A stretch of DNA of 45,594 nt from JBGSYJ01 sp041748075. GTDB taxonomy: Bacteria; Acidobacteriota; Thermoanaerobaculia; Gp7-AA8. The notes beneath the pieces were generated by a model, which worked only from the letters and a program-made list of their open reading frames with translations, did not search any database and was not told the origin of the DNA. Shown piece after piece: positions 1 through 9,288 of this stretch; position 1 is the stretch's first letter, and every line of letters begins with the position of its first letter. A program made the translations under genes and the position numbers. The stretch is taken from positions 1 to 45,594 of the forward strand of contig JBGTDX010000104.1 of assembly GCA_041748075.1 (NCBI GenBank), written 5' to 3'.

Positions 1-19
1 TTTCCGGTGCCCAATCCCT

Positions 20-82
20 TATGTACTATCGCCGGAGTTCCCTCGCCTCTCCCGCCCGCACGCCCTCGCTCGGGATGACAAG
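20..82 (+). repeat. Family B dispersed repeat, copy 1
   Basis: A 63-base segment that begins TATGTACTATCGCCGGAG and ends GCTCGGGATGACAAG. Closely similar segments occur at 33439-33502 and 38359-38420, and an inverted copy lies at 38254-38314. The terminal GGGATGACA is shared with repeat family A. It lies upstream of the M16 peptidase gene and holds no open frame that looks coding. Its function is unknown. Similarity between copies was judged by eye. Confidence 0.7.
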
Positions 83-198
83 CCCTTCGGATCCCTGCGA
101 GAAATTCAGGGCTTCAGCCACACGCTCATGTTTCCGCTGCACTGCATGACCTTCAGATACAATCCACCGTCGGTCACCAAACCCCTAAAGGAGTTTTC

Positions 199-2982
199 AT
201 GAGAAGAACCAGACTGATGATCGTGTCCGCCGCTCTTGCGGCTTTCGCGCTGTCGATGCCGGCGCAGACCAGACCCGCGAAGCAGCCCGAGAGGACCCCG
301 ATGAAGGCTTTCGACCGCGCACAATTCAACATCCCGCACCAGAAGTTCGTTCTGGACAACGGCCTGACGCTTCTGGTCCATGAGGACCACAGCGTGCCGA
401 TCGTCGGAGTGAACCTCTGGTACCACGTCGGCTCACGTAACGAAAGCCGCGGAAAGACGGGCTTCGCACACCTGTTCGAGCACTTCTTCTTCAACGGGAG
501 TGAAAACTATCCCCACGGATTCCGCGAAGCGATGGACGACCTCGGCGCGAACAACCGGAACGGAACGACGAGCACCGATCGCACGAACTTCTTCGAGGAC
601 GTACCGGTGTCGGCACTCGAGCGGACGCTCTACCTCGAAGCAGACAGAATGGGCTTCCTTGCCGGCAACATTTCCGCCGAGATGCTCGAGCGTGAGCGTG
701 GCGTCGTTCAGAACGAAAAGCGCCAGGGTGAGAATCAGCCATACGGCAAGGTCTTCACACAGATCGTGGAGACGATCTATCCCTATTCCCACCCGTACAG
801 CTGGTCGACGATCGGGAGCATGGAGGATCTGGACGCCGCCTCTCTCGATGACATCCGGGAGTGGTATTCCACGTACTACGGCCCGAACAACGCGGTGATC
901 TCGCTTGCCGGAGATATTACTGCCGAGCGCGCGCTGGAGCTGGTGACGAAGTACTTTGGCGGCATCCCTCCCGGCCCGCCGCTAAGGCGCGCCGAAGAGT
1001 GGGTACCACGCCTGGACAGAAACATCCGCGATCAGATGGAAGACCGGGTTGCACAGGCCCGCATCTATCGTGTGTACCACGCGCCGGCCTGGTCCAGCCG
1101 GGAGCTACAGCACATCGAGCTCCTTGCCAGCGTTTTGAGCGGCTCGAAGAGCTCGCCCCTCGACCGCCGCCTGGTCTACGAGAAGGATCTCGCAACGAAT
1201 GTCTCTGCCGGAACGATCGGCCGGGAGCTCGCCGGCATGCTGCTCGTCACAGCGACCATCAAGCCGGGCGTCGATCCGGCCATCGTCGAGCAGGAAATGG
1301 ATTCGGTGATTGCGGAGCTGCTGTCGAAGGGACCGTCATCCGCCGAGCTGCAGCGTGCACAGAGCCGCAGAATGGCCGACTTCGTTCGCGGGATGGAACG
1401 CCTCGGCGGTTTCGGGGGGCGCTCCGACATCCTTGCGGAGAGCATGACATTCGGCGGCAAGCCCGACGCTTATCTCGACCGGCTCCAGACGCTCGCTACC
1501 GCAACGCCGAAGGAAGTGCAGGCAACTGGAAAGAAGTGGCTCGAAGCGAATCACTACACGCTGCTCGTCAAGCCGTTCCCGAAGCTCGCGGCCGGCAAAA
1601 GTGATGTAGATCGCAAGATCCTCCCTGCACTCGGACCAGCCCCCGACGTCAGTTTTCCCGAGGTGCAAAGAAAGAAGCTTTCGAACGGTCTCGAGGTGAT
1701 GCTGCTCGAGAGACACTCGGCGCCGATCGTGAACTTTGCTCTGGCGGTGGACGCAGGCTACGCGGCCGATCGGGCTGACAAGGCGGGAACGGCATCGCTT
1801 GCGCTCGACCTGATGGATGAGGGAACGAAGACGCGCGACATCTTTGCCATCGTCGACGAGCTCGATGCGCTGGGTGCGCGGATCACCACCGCAAGCTCGC
1901 TCGATCTCTCGCTCGTACGTCTTCAGGCACTCCCGATGAATCTCGGACCTTCCCTCGAGATCTACGCCGACGTCATTCTCAATCCGGCATTCCCGCCCGA
2001 CATGGTCGAGCAGGAGCGGAAGCGACGTCTCGCGCAGATCGCGCAGGAAAAGTCGCAGCCGGTCGGCTCGGCAATGCGCATCGTGCCGCAGCTGCTTTTC
2101 GGTCCCGGCCATGCGTACGGCAACCCGATCAGCGGCTCCGGATTCGAGTCGACGGTAGCGGCAATTACCCGGGATGATCTGGCAAACTGGCATCGCCAGT
2201 GGTTCCATCCGAACAACAGTACGCTGATCGTCACAGGGGCCGTCACGATGGATCAGCTCATCCCGCAGCTGGAACGCGCGTTCGGATCGTGGAAGGCCGG
2301 AGAGGCTCCGACAAAGAACCTTGCGACGGTTCCGCGGACTGCAGGCGGCAGGGTCTACCTGATCGACAAGCCGGATGCGACGCAGTCCGTCATCATCGCT
2401 GCGCACGTGTCAGAGGCGGGAGGGCAGCCCGAGGATCTCGCGATCGAAACCGTGATACGCAACTTCGGGGGGATGGCGACCTCACGCCTCAACCGGAATC
2501 TGAGACTCGACAAGCACTGGAGCTACGGCACGAGCGCGAATCTTGTCGATGCACGCGGACAGCGTCCCCTTCTCGTCATCGCGCCGGTTCAGACGGACAA
2601 GACGAAAGAGTCGATGGTCGAAGTCGCAAAGGAGATTCGGGAAGTCGCCGGCGAGCGTCCGGTCAGCGGCGAAGAGTACGCGAGCATCATGCGCAACATG
2701 ACGATGCGCCTTCCGGGACGCTTCGAGACTCTCAGCTCACTCGAGTCGGCGGCAATCCACCTGATCAACTACGGCCATCCCTCAGACTACTTCGTCCACT
2801 ATGCGAAGAATGTCCGGGAACTCACCGAGAAAGATCTCAGTGCCGCTGCAGGCCGGTTCATCCGGCCGAAGGAGATGGTCTGGGTCGTCGTCGGTGATCT
2901 CGAGAAGGTCGAAGCCGGCATTCGGGAGCTGGGCTACGGAGAGATCGTCCGCCTCGACGCCGACGGGCGACCCCTTTCGTAG
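199..2982 (+). CDS. M16 family zinc metallopeptidase, two-domain, secreted
   Basis: A 927-residue insulinase/pitrilysin-type protease. A hydrophobic N-terminus (residues 1-22) looks like a signal peptide, so it should act outside the cytoplasm. The inverted zinc motif HLFEH is at residues 91-95, and the distal zinc-binding Glu is probably E173 (in VVQNEK). These are the residues expected of an active M16 domain. The second M16 half, from about residue 490, has no HxxEH at the matching place (TASLALDLMDEGT), so it is the usual catalytically dead partner domain. The start is supported by AAAGGAG 6 bases upstream. It stands alone, with repeats on both sides. The substrate cannot be told from sequence; related enzymes degrade peptides. 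The family call is secure. Confidence 0.93.
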   Translation: MRRTRLMIVSAALAAFALSMPAQTRPAKQPERTPMKAFDRAQFNIPHQKFVLDNGLTLLVHEDHSVPIVGVNLWYHVGSRNESRGKTGFAHLFEHFFFNGSENYPHGFREAMDDLGANNRNGTTSTDRTNFFEDVPVSALERTLYLEADRMGFLAGNISAEMLERERGVVQNEKRQGENQPYGKVFTQIVETIYPYSHPYSWSTIGSMEDLDAASLDDIREWYSTYYGPNNAVISLAGDITAERALELVTKYFGGIPPGPPLRRAEEWVPRLDRNIRDQMEDRVAQARIYRVYHAPAWSSRELQHIELLASVLSGSKSSPLDRRLVYEKDLATNVSAGTIGRELAGMLLVTATIKPGVDPAIVEQEMDSVIAELLSKGPSSAELQRAQSRRMADFVRGMERLGGFGGRSDILAESMTFGGKPDAYLDRLQTLATATPKEVQATGKKWLEANHYTLLVKPFPKLAAGKSDVDRKILPALGPAPDVSFPEVQRKKLSNGLEVMLLERHSAPIVNFALAVDAGYAADRADKAGTASLALDLMDEGTKTRDIFAIVDELDALGARITTASSLDLSLVRLQALPMNLGPSLEIYADVILNPAFPPDMVEQERKRRLAQIAQEKSQPVGSAMRIVPQLLFGPGHAYGNPISGSGFESTVAAITRDDLANWHRQWFHPNNSTLIVTGAVTMDQLIPQLERAFGSWKAGEAPTKNLATVPRTAGGRVYLIDKPDATQSVIIAAHVSEAGGQPEDLAIETVIRNFGGMATSRLNRNLRLDKHWSYGTSANLVDARGQRPLLVIAPVQTDKTKESMVEVAKEIREVAGERPVSGEEYASIMRNMTMRLPGRFETLSSLESAAIHLINYGHPSDYFVHYAKNVRELTEKDLSAAAGRFIRPKEMVWVVVGDLEKVEAGIRELGYGEIVRLDADGRPLS

Positions 2983-2983
2983 A

Positions 2984-3105
2984 GTTCTGAGTTCTGAGTT
3001 CTGAGTTCTGAGTGGCACCGCTTTCGGGGTGGTGCCACTTCTTGAAGTTGTGAGTTCTGAGTTGTGAGTTGTGAGTGGCCCGGCCGTCGGGGTGGTGCCC
3101 CTCGC
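2984..3105. repeat. Tandem GTTCTGA heptamers with hairpin, duplicated module
   Basis: Two tandem modules follow the M16 stop codon. Each has about four copies of a 7-base unit (GTTCTGA, or GTTGTGA in the second) at 2984-3012 and 3047-3075. Each array is followed by GTGGC and a CGGGGTGGTGCC segment. In the first module GTGGCACC (3012-3019) pairs with GGTGCCAC (3031-3038) to make an 8-bp stem. A related heptamer array occurs at 29031-29058. There is no T-run, so a terminator role is only possible. No gene is seen here. Confidence 0.75.
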
Positions 3106-3112
3106 GGCCGTT

Positions 3113-3317
3113 GTGTCATCCTGAGCGAAGCGAGACTGTGTCATAACCCCAGACTGTGTCATCCCGAGCGTCGAGCGAGGGATCTGGGCGGGGGCTCATG
3201 GGACGAAAATGCGCGTAGATCGATGATTCTTGAGCAAAGGGCCACCACCCAGATCCCTCGCTCGACGCTCGGGATGACACTTCCGGAGTTTTGACACAGT
3301 CTCTCGCTCAGGATGAC
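3113..3317. repeat. Family A palindromic repeat cluster with perfect 33-base arms
   Basis: This is the rest of the M16-recQ gap. A half copy (GTGTCATCCTGAGCGAAGCG) is at 3113-3132. A perfect inverted pair of 33-base arms lies at 3156-3188 and 3248-3280 around a 59-base loop, running from GTGTCATCCCGAGCG inward to GGGATCTGGG. A further half copy at about 3300-3317 ends in GGATGACACC. Family A occurs at least four more times in the window, always between genes. I see no coding potential in it. Confidence 0.85.
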
Positions 3318-3333
3318 ACCTTCGGCTCCATCA

Positions 3334-5157
3334 ATGAACGACTCGATTCTCGAAACCCTCGAACGCGTCTGGGGATACTCGTCCCTTCGCCCCCAGCAGG
3401 AGCAGGCGATCCGGGCCGTGCTCGACCGGCGTGATTCGCTCGTGGTGATGCCGACCGGCGGCGGAAAGTCCATCTGCTACCAACTGCCTCCGCTCGTCAG
3501 GGACGAACTGACCGTCGTCGTCTCGCCGCTCATCTCGTTGATGAAGGACCAGGTCGACACGCTCAGAGAACTGGGCGTCGAAGCGCGGCAGGTCAACAGC
3601 ACGAGCTCTTTCGCCGAAAAGAAAGAAGCCACCGAACTCGCGCGGAACGGACAACTCCGGATGCTTTTCGTGTCTCCGGAGCGACTCGCTTCGGAGCGCC
3701 TCCAGGAGTTTCTGCATCGCATCGACGTCCGGACGTTCGCGATCGATGAAGCGCATTGCATCAGCCACTGGGGTCATGACTTCCGCCCCGAATACCGGCA
3801 GCTGGGCGAGCTTCGCCGGAAGTTTCCCCGCGCGAACATTCACGCATACACGGCCACTGCCACGCCGCAGGTCCGCGCCGACATCGCCCAGGAGCTCAAC
3901 CTTCTCGAGCCCGCCGTAGTGATTGGTAGCTTCGACCGTGCGAACCTTTCGTACAAGGTTCTGCCGAAGCGGGAACGATTGCGACAGACGCTCGAGGTGA
4001 TCGAGCAACACAAGGACGAGGCCGGCATCGTTTACTGCATCCGGAAGAAAGACGTCGATGAACTGACCGCCGCACTGCAGGCGCGAGGAATCGACGCGCG
4101 CCCCTATCATGCGGGCCTCTCTTCAGAGATGCGGATCAGGACGCAGGATGCATTCGCCCGTGAGGAGTGCAACCTCGTCGTTGCCACGGTGGCATTCGGC
4201 ATGGGCATCGACCGTTCGAACATCCGTTACGTCCTTCATACCGGACTACCAAAGTCGCTCGAGCACTATCAGCAGGAGACGGGGCGTGCCGGCCGTGACG
4301 GTCTCGAAGCGGACTGCGTCCTTCTCTACTCCGCTGCAGACACCCTGCTCTGGAAGTCGATTCTTCAGCGGTCTGCCGCCGAAAGCGATATGGACGACGA
4401 GCACCTGAGGGCATCCCTTCGCCAGGTCGACGAGATCGACCGCTATGCGCGTGGCGCTGTCTGCCGCCACAGAGCTCTGGTCAGATACTTCGGAGAAGAA
4501 TATCCACGCCCGAGCTGCGCCGCCTGCGACATCTGTTTGGGGCACGTCGAGGAAGTTCCCGAAGCGACAGTCGTCGCACAGAAGATTCTCTCCTGCGTCG
4601 TCCGGGTTCAGCAGCGCTTCGGAGCCGGCCACGTCATCTCGGTGCTGCGCGGTGAAACCTCCGAGCGCATCTCGCAGCTTCGGCACGATCGCCTCACGAC
4701 CTACGGAATCCTCGCGGATCACCCCCAGCCCGACCTGCGCGACTGGATCTATCAGCTGATCGGACATGGCCTGCTCGTGCAGGAAGGTGATCGCTACCCC
4801 GTTCTGCACGTCACCGACGAAGGGCGCGTACTGCTTCGTGGAGAGGGGTCAGTTAGGCTTGTCCAGATCGCCAAGAAAGAGAAGCGAAGGAAGTCGAAGG
4901 TCGAAACATTCGAATGGGAGGGTGTCGACCGGGACCTGTTCGAGGCGTTGCGCACCATGCGCCGCCTCATGGCGAGCGAGCGCGGCGTACCGTCCTACGT
5001 CATCCTCAACGACCGGAGCCTGAGGGACATCGCGCGCGTGAAACCGAAGAGCCTCTCCGAGCTGCGGCCCATTTACGGCATCGGCGAGAAAAAGCTCGCT
5101 GACCTGGGTGAGGTGATTCTCCGGACTGTCGGAGAGAACGCAGACAGCACACAGTAG
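3334..5157 (+). CDS. recQ: ATP-dependent DNA helicase RecQ
   Basis: A 607-residue 3'-5' DNA helicase of the RecQ family, acting in recombination and replication-fork repair. Visible motifs are Walker A TGGGKS (about residues 41-46), the DEAH box with HCISHWGHDFR (138-151), and motif VI QQETGRAGRDG. There is a zinc-binding RQC region with four cysteines (VCRHRAL, then SCAACDIC) and a C-terminal HRDC domain over the last 80 residues or so (YGIGEKKLADLG). The length matches bacterial RecQ. An ATG at 3313 is in frame, but it lies inside the GGATGACACC of a family A repeat, so the ATG at 3334 is preferred. No clear ribosome binding site precedes either. It appears to be transcribed alone. Confidence 0.95.
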   Translation: MNDSILETLERVWGYSSLRPQQEQAIRAVLDRRDSLVVMPTGGGKSICYQLPPLVRDELTVVVSPLISLMKDQVDTLRELGVEARQVNSTSSFAEKKEATELARNGQLRMLFVSPERLASERLQEFLHRIDVRTFAIDEAHCISHWGHDFRPEYRQLGELRRKFPRANIHAYTATATPQVRADIAQELNLLEPAVVIGSFDRANLSYKVLPKRERLRQTLEVIEQHKDEAGIVYCIRKKDVDELTAALQARGIDARPYHAGLSSEMRIRTQDAFAREECNLVVATVAFGMGIDRSNIRYVLHTGLPKSLEHYQQETGRAGRDGLEADCVLLYSAADTLLWKSILQRSAAESDMDDEHLRASLRQVDEIDRYARGAVCRHRALVRYFGEEYPRPSCAACDICLGHVEEVPEATVVAQKILSCVVRVQQRFGAGHVISVLRGETSERISQLRHDRLTTYGILADHPQPDLRDWIYQLIGHGLLVQEGDRYPVLHVTDEGRVLLRGEGSVRLVQIAKKEKRRKSKVETFEWEGVDRDLFEALRTMRRLMASERGVPSYVILNDRSLRDIARVKPKSLSELRPIYGIGEKKLADLGEVILRTVGENADSTQ

Positions 5158-5294
5158 ACAGACGTGTCATCCCGAGCGAAGAGAATGGCTGACGCGAGTG
5201 CGGTGACGATGAACCAGCACTCCGCGCGTGACGCTCGATCCCTGCTGTGTACTGTCTACTCTCTCTCGTCGTGCTATAACGCCCTTCGACACTC

Positions 5295-7091
5295 ATGGCT
5301 GCTCCTGTACTCCTCTCCTGCGAGAATCTCACGAAGTCTTTCGGCGCTCGACCTCTGTTCGATGGGCTGACCTTTACGTTGTCCGAAGGCGATCATGTAG
5401 GCCTCATCGGGCCGAATGGCTCGGGGAAATCGACGCTGCTGAAGATCATCGCGGGCGTCGAGCCACCCGACGGAGGGACAAGAGTCGTCCGTCGAAACAT
5501 AACGGTCGGCTACGTGCCCCAGGACCCCGTCTTCGCTCCAGGCAAGACAGCCGAAGAAGTGCTCATCGAAGCGATCGGCGAGAACCGTCCCGCGTTCGAC
5601 GAGTTCCAGAAGTCCTCGCACGTCGCGCTCGCACTGAGGAAATCCGGCTTCACCGATCCGAGAGTTCGCACCGAAACGCTTTCCGGAGGATGGCGTAAAC
5701 GTCTGGCCGTCGCGAGAGAGCTCGCCCTCGAGCCCGACATCCTGCTTCTTGATGAGCCGACCAACCATCTCGACGTGGAAGGCATTCTCTGGCTCGAATC
5801 ACTTCTGAAGACCGAGCCTGAAGCGTTCATCGTCGTCAGCCACGACCGGTACTTTCTCGAGAACGTCGCGCGCCGGATGCTCGAGCTCAACCCGATCTAT
5901 CCCGAGGGATTGCTGCAGACAGAGGGCCGCTACAGCGAGTTTCTGGAAAAGCGTGACGAGCTCCTGCGCAATCAGGCCAGCTACCAGGACACGCTCGCGA
6001 ACCTGGTGCGTCGCGAAATGGAGTGGCTGCGACGCGGGCCGAAGGCTCGCACTACCAAATCGAAAGCGCGCATTCAATCCGCGGAAAAACTGATCGACGA
6101 GTTGGGAGAGAGCAGATCACGCAGCTCCGTATCGACGGCAAACATCGATTTCACGGCGTCGGAACGAAAAACCAAGCGACTCTGGGCTGGCAAAGGTATC
6201 GGGAAAAAGCTCGGCGGCCGCACGATCATCCAGGGAGTCGACCTCCTGCTGACCCCCGGCCTGCGACTCGGAATTCTGGGTCCCAACGGCTCCGGTAAGA
6301 CAACGCTCCTTCGCCTGATCACGGGCGAGCTGGAACCTGATTCGGGCACGGTCGAGCGGGCGAATGCACTGCGCGTCGTTTACTTCGAGCAGAACCGCGA
6401 AAGCCTCGACTCGACACTCACGCTCAAGCGCGCGCTCGCTCCGGAGGGCGACTCCGTACTCTTTCGGGACCGCTCGCTCCATGTCGCTTCCTGGGCGAAA
6501 CGCTTTTTGTTCCGGCCGGAACAGCTCGAGACATCCGTGTCACGGCTGTCGGGGGGAGAGAAGGCCCGGATCGTCATCGCGCGACTCATGCTCAAACCGG
6601 CGGACCTTCTCGTCCTCGACGAGCCGACGAACGATCTCGACATCCCCACTCTCGATGTGCTCGAAGAATCGTTGCTCGATTTTCCCGGTGCACTCGTGCT
6701 CGTTACCCATGATCGCTACATGCTCGACCGGGTCTCGACACAGATCCTGGCGATCGACGAGTCGGGGCACGCGGAGCATTACGCAGACTACTCCCAGTGG
6801 GAAGCCAACCGCCGCACTCCATCTTCGAAGAGGAAAGAGTCTTCTTCGGGAGCCCCTCGATCGAAAACAAAGAAACTCTCGTACCAGGAGCAGCGCGAAT
6901 GGGAAGGAATGGAGCAGGCCGTCCTGGAGGTCGAAGAGAGGCTGGAGCTGGCCAGGCGGCAAACGGAGGATCCGGCAATCGCGACCGACCCGGAAGCGCT
7001 GCAGAAACGGTTTGCCGATCTAGCTACGGTTCAGGATGAAGCCGACACGCTGTATGCCCGCTGGGCCGAGCTGGAAGCAAAGATGCAGTGA
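5295..7091 (+). CDS. uup: ABC-F family ATPase, Uup-like
   Basis: A 598-residue soluble protein with two ABC ATPase domains and no membrane segments. Walker A is GPNGSGKS at residues 39-46 and GPNGSGKT at about 329-336. The signature motifs are LSGGWRKRLAVA and LSGGEKARIVIA. The Walker B motifs are DEPTNHLD and DEPTNDLD. A linker rich in R and K separates the domains. The last 80 residues form a charged probable coiled coil (WEGMEQAVLEVEERLELA), as in Uup. Family members bind the ribosome or branched DNA. The subfamily is judged from the C-terminal extension, so the symbol is less certain than the ABC-F call. The 137-base gap to recQ holds a half family A repeat at 5163-5180. Confidence 0.9.
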   Translation: MAAPVLLSCENLTKSFGARPLFDGLTFTLSEGDHVGLIGPNGSGKSTLLKIIAGVEPPDGGTRVVRRNITVGYVPQDPVFAPGKTAEEVLIEAIGENRPAFDEFQKSSHVALALRKSGFTDPRVRTETLSGGWRKRLAVARELALEPDILLLDEPTNHLDVEGILWLESLLKTEPEAFIVVSHDRYFLENVARRMLELNPIYPEGLLQTEGRYSEFLEKRDELLRNQASYQDTLANLVRREMEWLRRGPKARTTKSKARIQSAEKLIDELGESRSRSSVSTANIDFTASERKTKRLWAGKGIGKKLGGRTIIQGVDLLLTPGLRLGILGPNGSGKTTLLRLITGELEPDSGTVERANALRVVYFEQNRESLDSTLTLKRALAPEGDSVLFRDRSLHVASWAKRFLFRPEQLETSVSRLSGGEKARIVIARLMLKPADLLVLDEPTNDLDIPTLDVLEESLLDFPGALVLVTHDRYMLDRVSTQILAIDESGHAEHYADYSQWEANRRTPSSKRKESSSGAPRSKTKKLSYQEQREWEGMEQAVLEVEERLELARRQTEDPAIATDPEALQKRFADLATVQDEADTLYARWAELEAKMQ

Positions 7092-7128
7092 GTGTCAGTA
7101 GTCTATAGTCAGTAGTGCCTACTCAACC

Positions 7129-8922
7129 ATGCACATCGAAGACTACGCAATGCTCGGCAACTTCCGATCGGCCGCCCTCGTCTCGCTCGAGGGCTCGATC
7201 GACTGGCTCTGTCTTCCCAGCTTCGACTCGCCTGCATGCTTCGCGGCGCTGCTCGGCACCCCTGAGAACGGCCGGTGGCAGATCCGTCCGAAAGACTATC
7301 TCGTAAATTCCCGCCGTTACCGCCAGGGCACGCTCGTTCTCGATACCGAATTCGAAACCGCGACCGGAGCGGTCCGGATCACCGACTGCATGATCAACGA
7401 TCACGGACCTCACACTCTGGTGCGTCTCGTTCACGGTCTCCGTGGCAAGGTGGAAATGACCATGGATCTGGTCATCCGGTTCGACTACGGGTCCATCGTC
7501 CCATGGGTAACGAAGAACCCGTTCGGCGGGCTGAAAGCGGTGGCAGGACCAGACGCAATCCGACTGAAGACCACCGTGCCTCTGGTCGGTCACAACTTCC
7601 ACACGCAATCGGAGTTCGAGGTCGCCGAAGGAGAAACGATCCCCTTCGTTCTCACCTGGACCAGGGCCCACTCCGCCACTCCTGCCGAGATCGAAGACCC
7701 GATCGATGCCGTCGAGCGCTCTGTTGGCTTCTGGCGGGACTGGATCGGCCATTGCACGTACGAGGGTCCGTACAAGGACGCGGTCGAACGCTCGCTCATC
7801 ACACTCAAGGCGCTCATCTACGGGCCGACCGGCGGAATGGTCGCCGCTCCGACGACATCGCTTCCCGAGGATCTCGGCGGCATCCGGAACTGGGACTACC
7901 GGTTCTGCTGGGTCCGGGATTCGACCTTCATGTTGTACTCCCTTCTGGCCGCTGGCTTCCGCGACGAGGCCCGTCACTGGGAAGACTGGCTCTTGCGGGC
8001 CGTGGCAGGCACGCCGTCGCAGTTGAACCTGATGTATGGCCTTCGCGGCGAGCGGAGGCTTCCGGAGCTTACGCTTCCATGGCTGGCCGGTTATGAGAAT
8101 TCAACGCCGGTCCGCATCGGAAATGCAGCGTACGCGCAGTCGCAGCTCGACGTGTTCGGCGAGCTGCTCGATTCCTTCCACGTGGGCCGGATCGCAGGCC
8201 TCGATGGCGGAGGATCGTGGCGCGTCGAGGCAAAGCTGATCGAGTACGTCGAAACCGCGTGGAAAGAGCCGGATCATGGGATCTGGGAGGTCCGTGGAGG
8301 AAGTCAGCATTTCGTCCACTCGAAGGTCATGGCATGGGTCGCGGTCGACCGCGCCGTCAAAGCGGTAGAGCGGTTCGGCATGGAGGGACCTGCAGAGCGA
8401 TGGAGGGCTCTCGCCGATGAGATCCGCGAAGAGGTGTGCGAAAAGGGCTTCGACCGTGAGCGTGGAAGTTTCGTGCAGTCTTACGAATCCAGGGTCCTCG
8501 ACGCCAGCCTGCTGATGCTCCCGCTCGTCGGCTTCCTCCCGATCGAGGATGAGCGGATCGCGGGTACGATCCGCGCCATACGTAAGGGCCTCACACGAGA
8601 CGGCTTCGTCCTGCGGTACGCCCCCGAAGAGACCGAGGATGGGCTCAGCGGCGGCGAAGGAGCGTTTCTCGCCTGCACCCTCTGGATGGCCGATTGCCTG
8701 ATCCTCCAGGGGAACGTCGACCAGGCCACCGAAATCTTCGAGCGCGTCCTGGCGATCCGGAACGATGTAGGTTTGCTGTCCGAGGAGTATCACTGGGGGC
8801 TGGGCCGCCTTGTGGGCAACTTTCCCCAGGCGTTCTCGCACGTGGGACTCATCAATACGGCGCTGAACCTTGCCGCCGCTGCAAGGACCGGTACTCTCCA
8901 CCGGATCCCCAGAGCGGAGTGA
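7129..8922 (+). CDS. Glycoside hydrolase family 15 protein (glucoamylase/trehalase type)
   Basis: A 597-residue protein with the layout of bacterial GH15 enzymes. The N-terminal beta domain begins IEDYAMLGNFRSAALVS and includes GSIDWLCLPSFDSPACF. The (alpha/alpha)6 barrel carries RNWDYRFCWVRDSTF near residue 254. The C-terminal LGRLVGNFPQAFSHVGLI, near residue 560, is typical of the family. A Glu in the SEEYHWG segment and one near IWEVRGG are candidate catalytic acids. There is no signal peptide, so it is cytoplasmic. Members hydrolyse alpha-glucans or trehalose, and sequence alone does not decide between them. No strong ribosome binding site is seen; a short AGTAGTCTATAGTCAGTAG repeat lies just upstream. 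It is convergent with the next gene. Confidence 0.92.
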   Translation: MHIEDYAMLGNFRSAALVSLEGSIDWLCLPSFDSPACFAALLGTPENGRWQIRPKDYLVNSRRYRQGTLVLDTEFETATGAVRITDCMINDHGPHTLVRLVHGLRGKVEMTMDLVIRFDYGSIVPWVTKNPFGGLKAVAGPDAIRLKTTVPLVGHNFHTQSEFEVAEGETIPFVLTWTRAHSATPAEIEDPIDAVERSVGFWRDWIGHCTYEGPYKDAVERSLITLKALIYGPTGGMVAAPTTSLPEDLGGIRNWDYRFCWVRDSTFMLYSLLAAGFRDEARHWEDWLLRAVAGTPSQLNLMYGLRGERRLPELTLPWLAGYENSTPVRIGNAAYAQSQLDVFGELLDSFHVGRIAGLDGGGSWRVEAKLIEYVETAWKEPDHGIWEVRGGSQHFVHSKVMAWVAVDRAVKAVERFGMEGPAERWRALADEIREEVCEKGFDRERGSFVQSYESRVLDASLLMLPLVGFLPIEDERIAGTIRAIRKGLTRDGFVLRYAPEETEDGLSGGEGAFLACTLWMADCLILQGNVDQATEIFERVLAIRNDVGLLSEEYHWGLGRLVGNFPQAFSHVGLINTALNLAAAARTGTLHRIPRAE

Positions 8923-8943
8923 TTCGGCTTCTCTCGCGATTCG

Positions 8944-9135
8944 TCAGGCGGCCAGTACCTGGCTGGCCGGCATCATGCTCGTTGTGGTCGTCGCGGCCGG
9001 AGCCGGTTGAGCTGGTTCCCTTTCAGTGACATACATCGAATAAATGAGCCAGCCCAGCGCCACCATCACCAGCAGCACCAGAACCAGAACTATCGGGGAG
9101 ATCCCCCGTTTTCGCTCGACATGAATTTCCGCCAT
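8944..9135 (-). CDS. Small single-pass membrane protein, unknown function
   Basis: A 63-residue protein with a short charged N-terminus (MAEIHVERKR), one transmembrane helix (about residues 11-33) and a Pro/Ala/Thr-rich tail. An upstream in-frame ATG at 9240 is possible, but the ATG at 9135 has GGAGGCAAC immediately before it, so the short form is preferred. It is divergent from the PRC-barrel gene, with 153 bases between them, and convergent with the GH15 gene 21 bases away. I do not recognise a family. The topology (tail outside or inside) is undetermined. Confidence 0.7.
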   Translation of the reverse strand: MAEIHVERKRGISPIVLVLVLLVMVALGWLIYSMYVTEREPAQPAPAATTTTSMMPASQVLAA

Positions 9136-9288
9136 AGTTGCCTCCTTCTCCGTTACCAACACTGTGGGACCTGAACTGCACTCAGCAATGACGGTACCAG
9201 CCAGCTGCGGAGCCCGGCAGGCGCGATCCATGCAGTTCATCTAGAGGGATCCAGCCAATGGATCACCATCCAACGAGGAGGAGACGAA

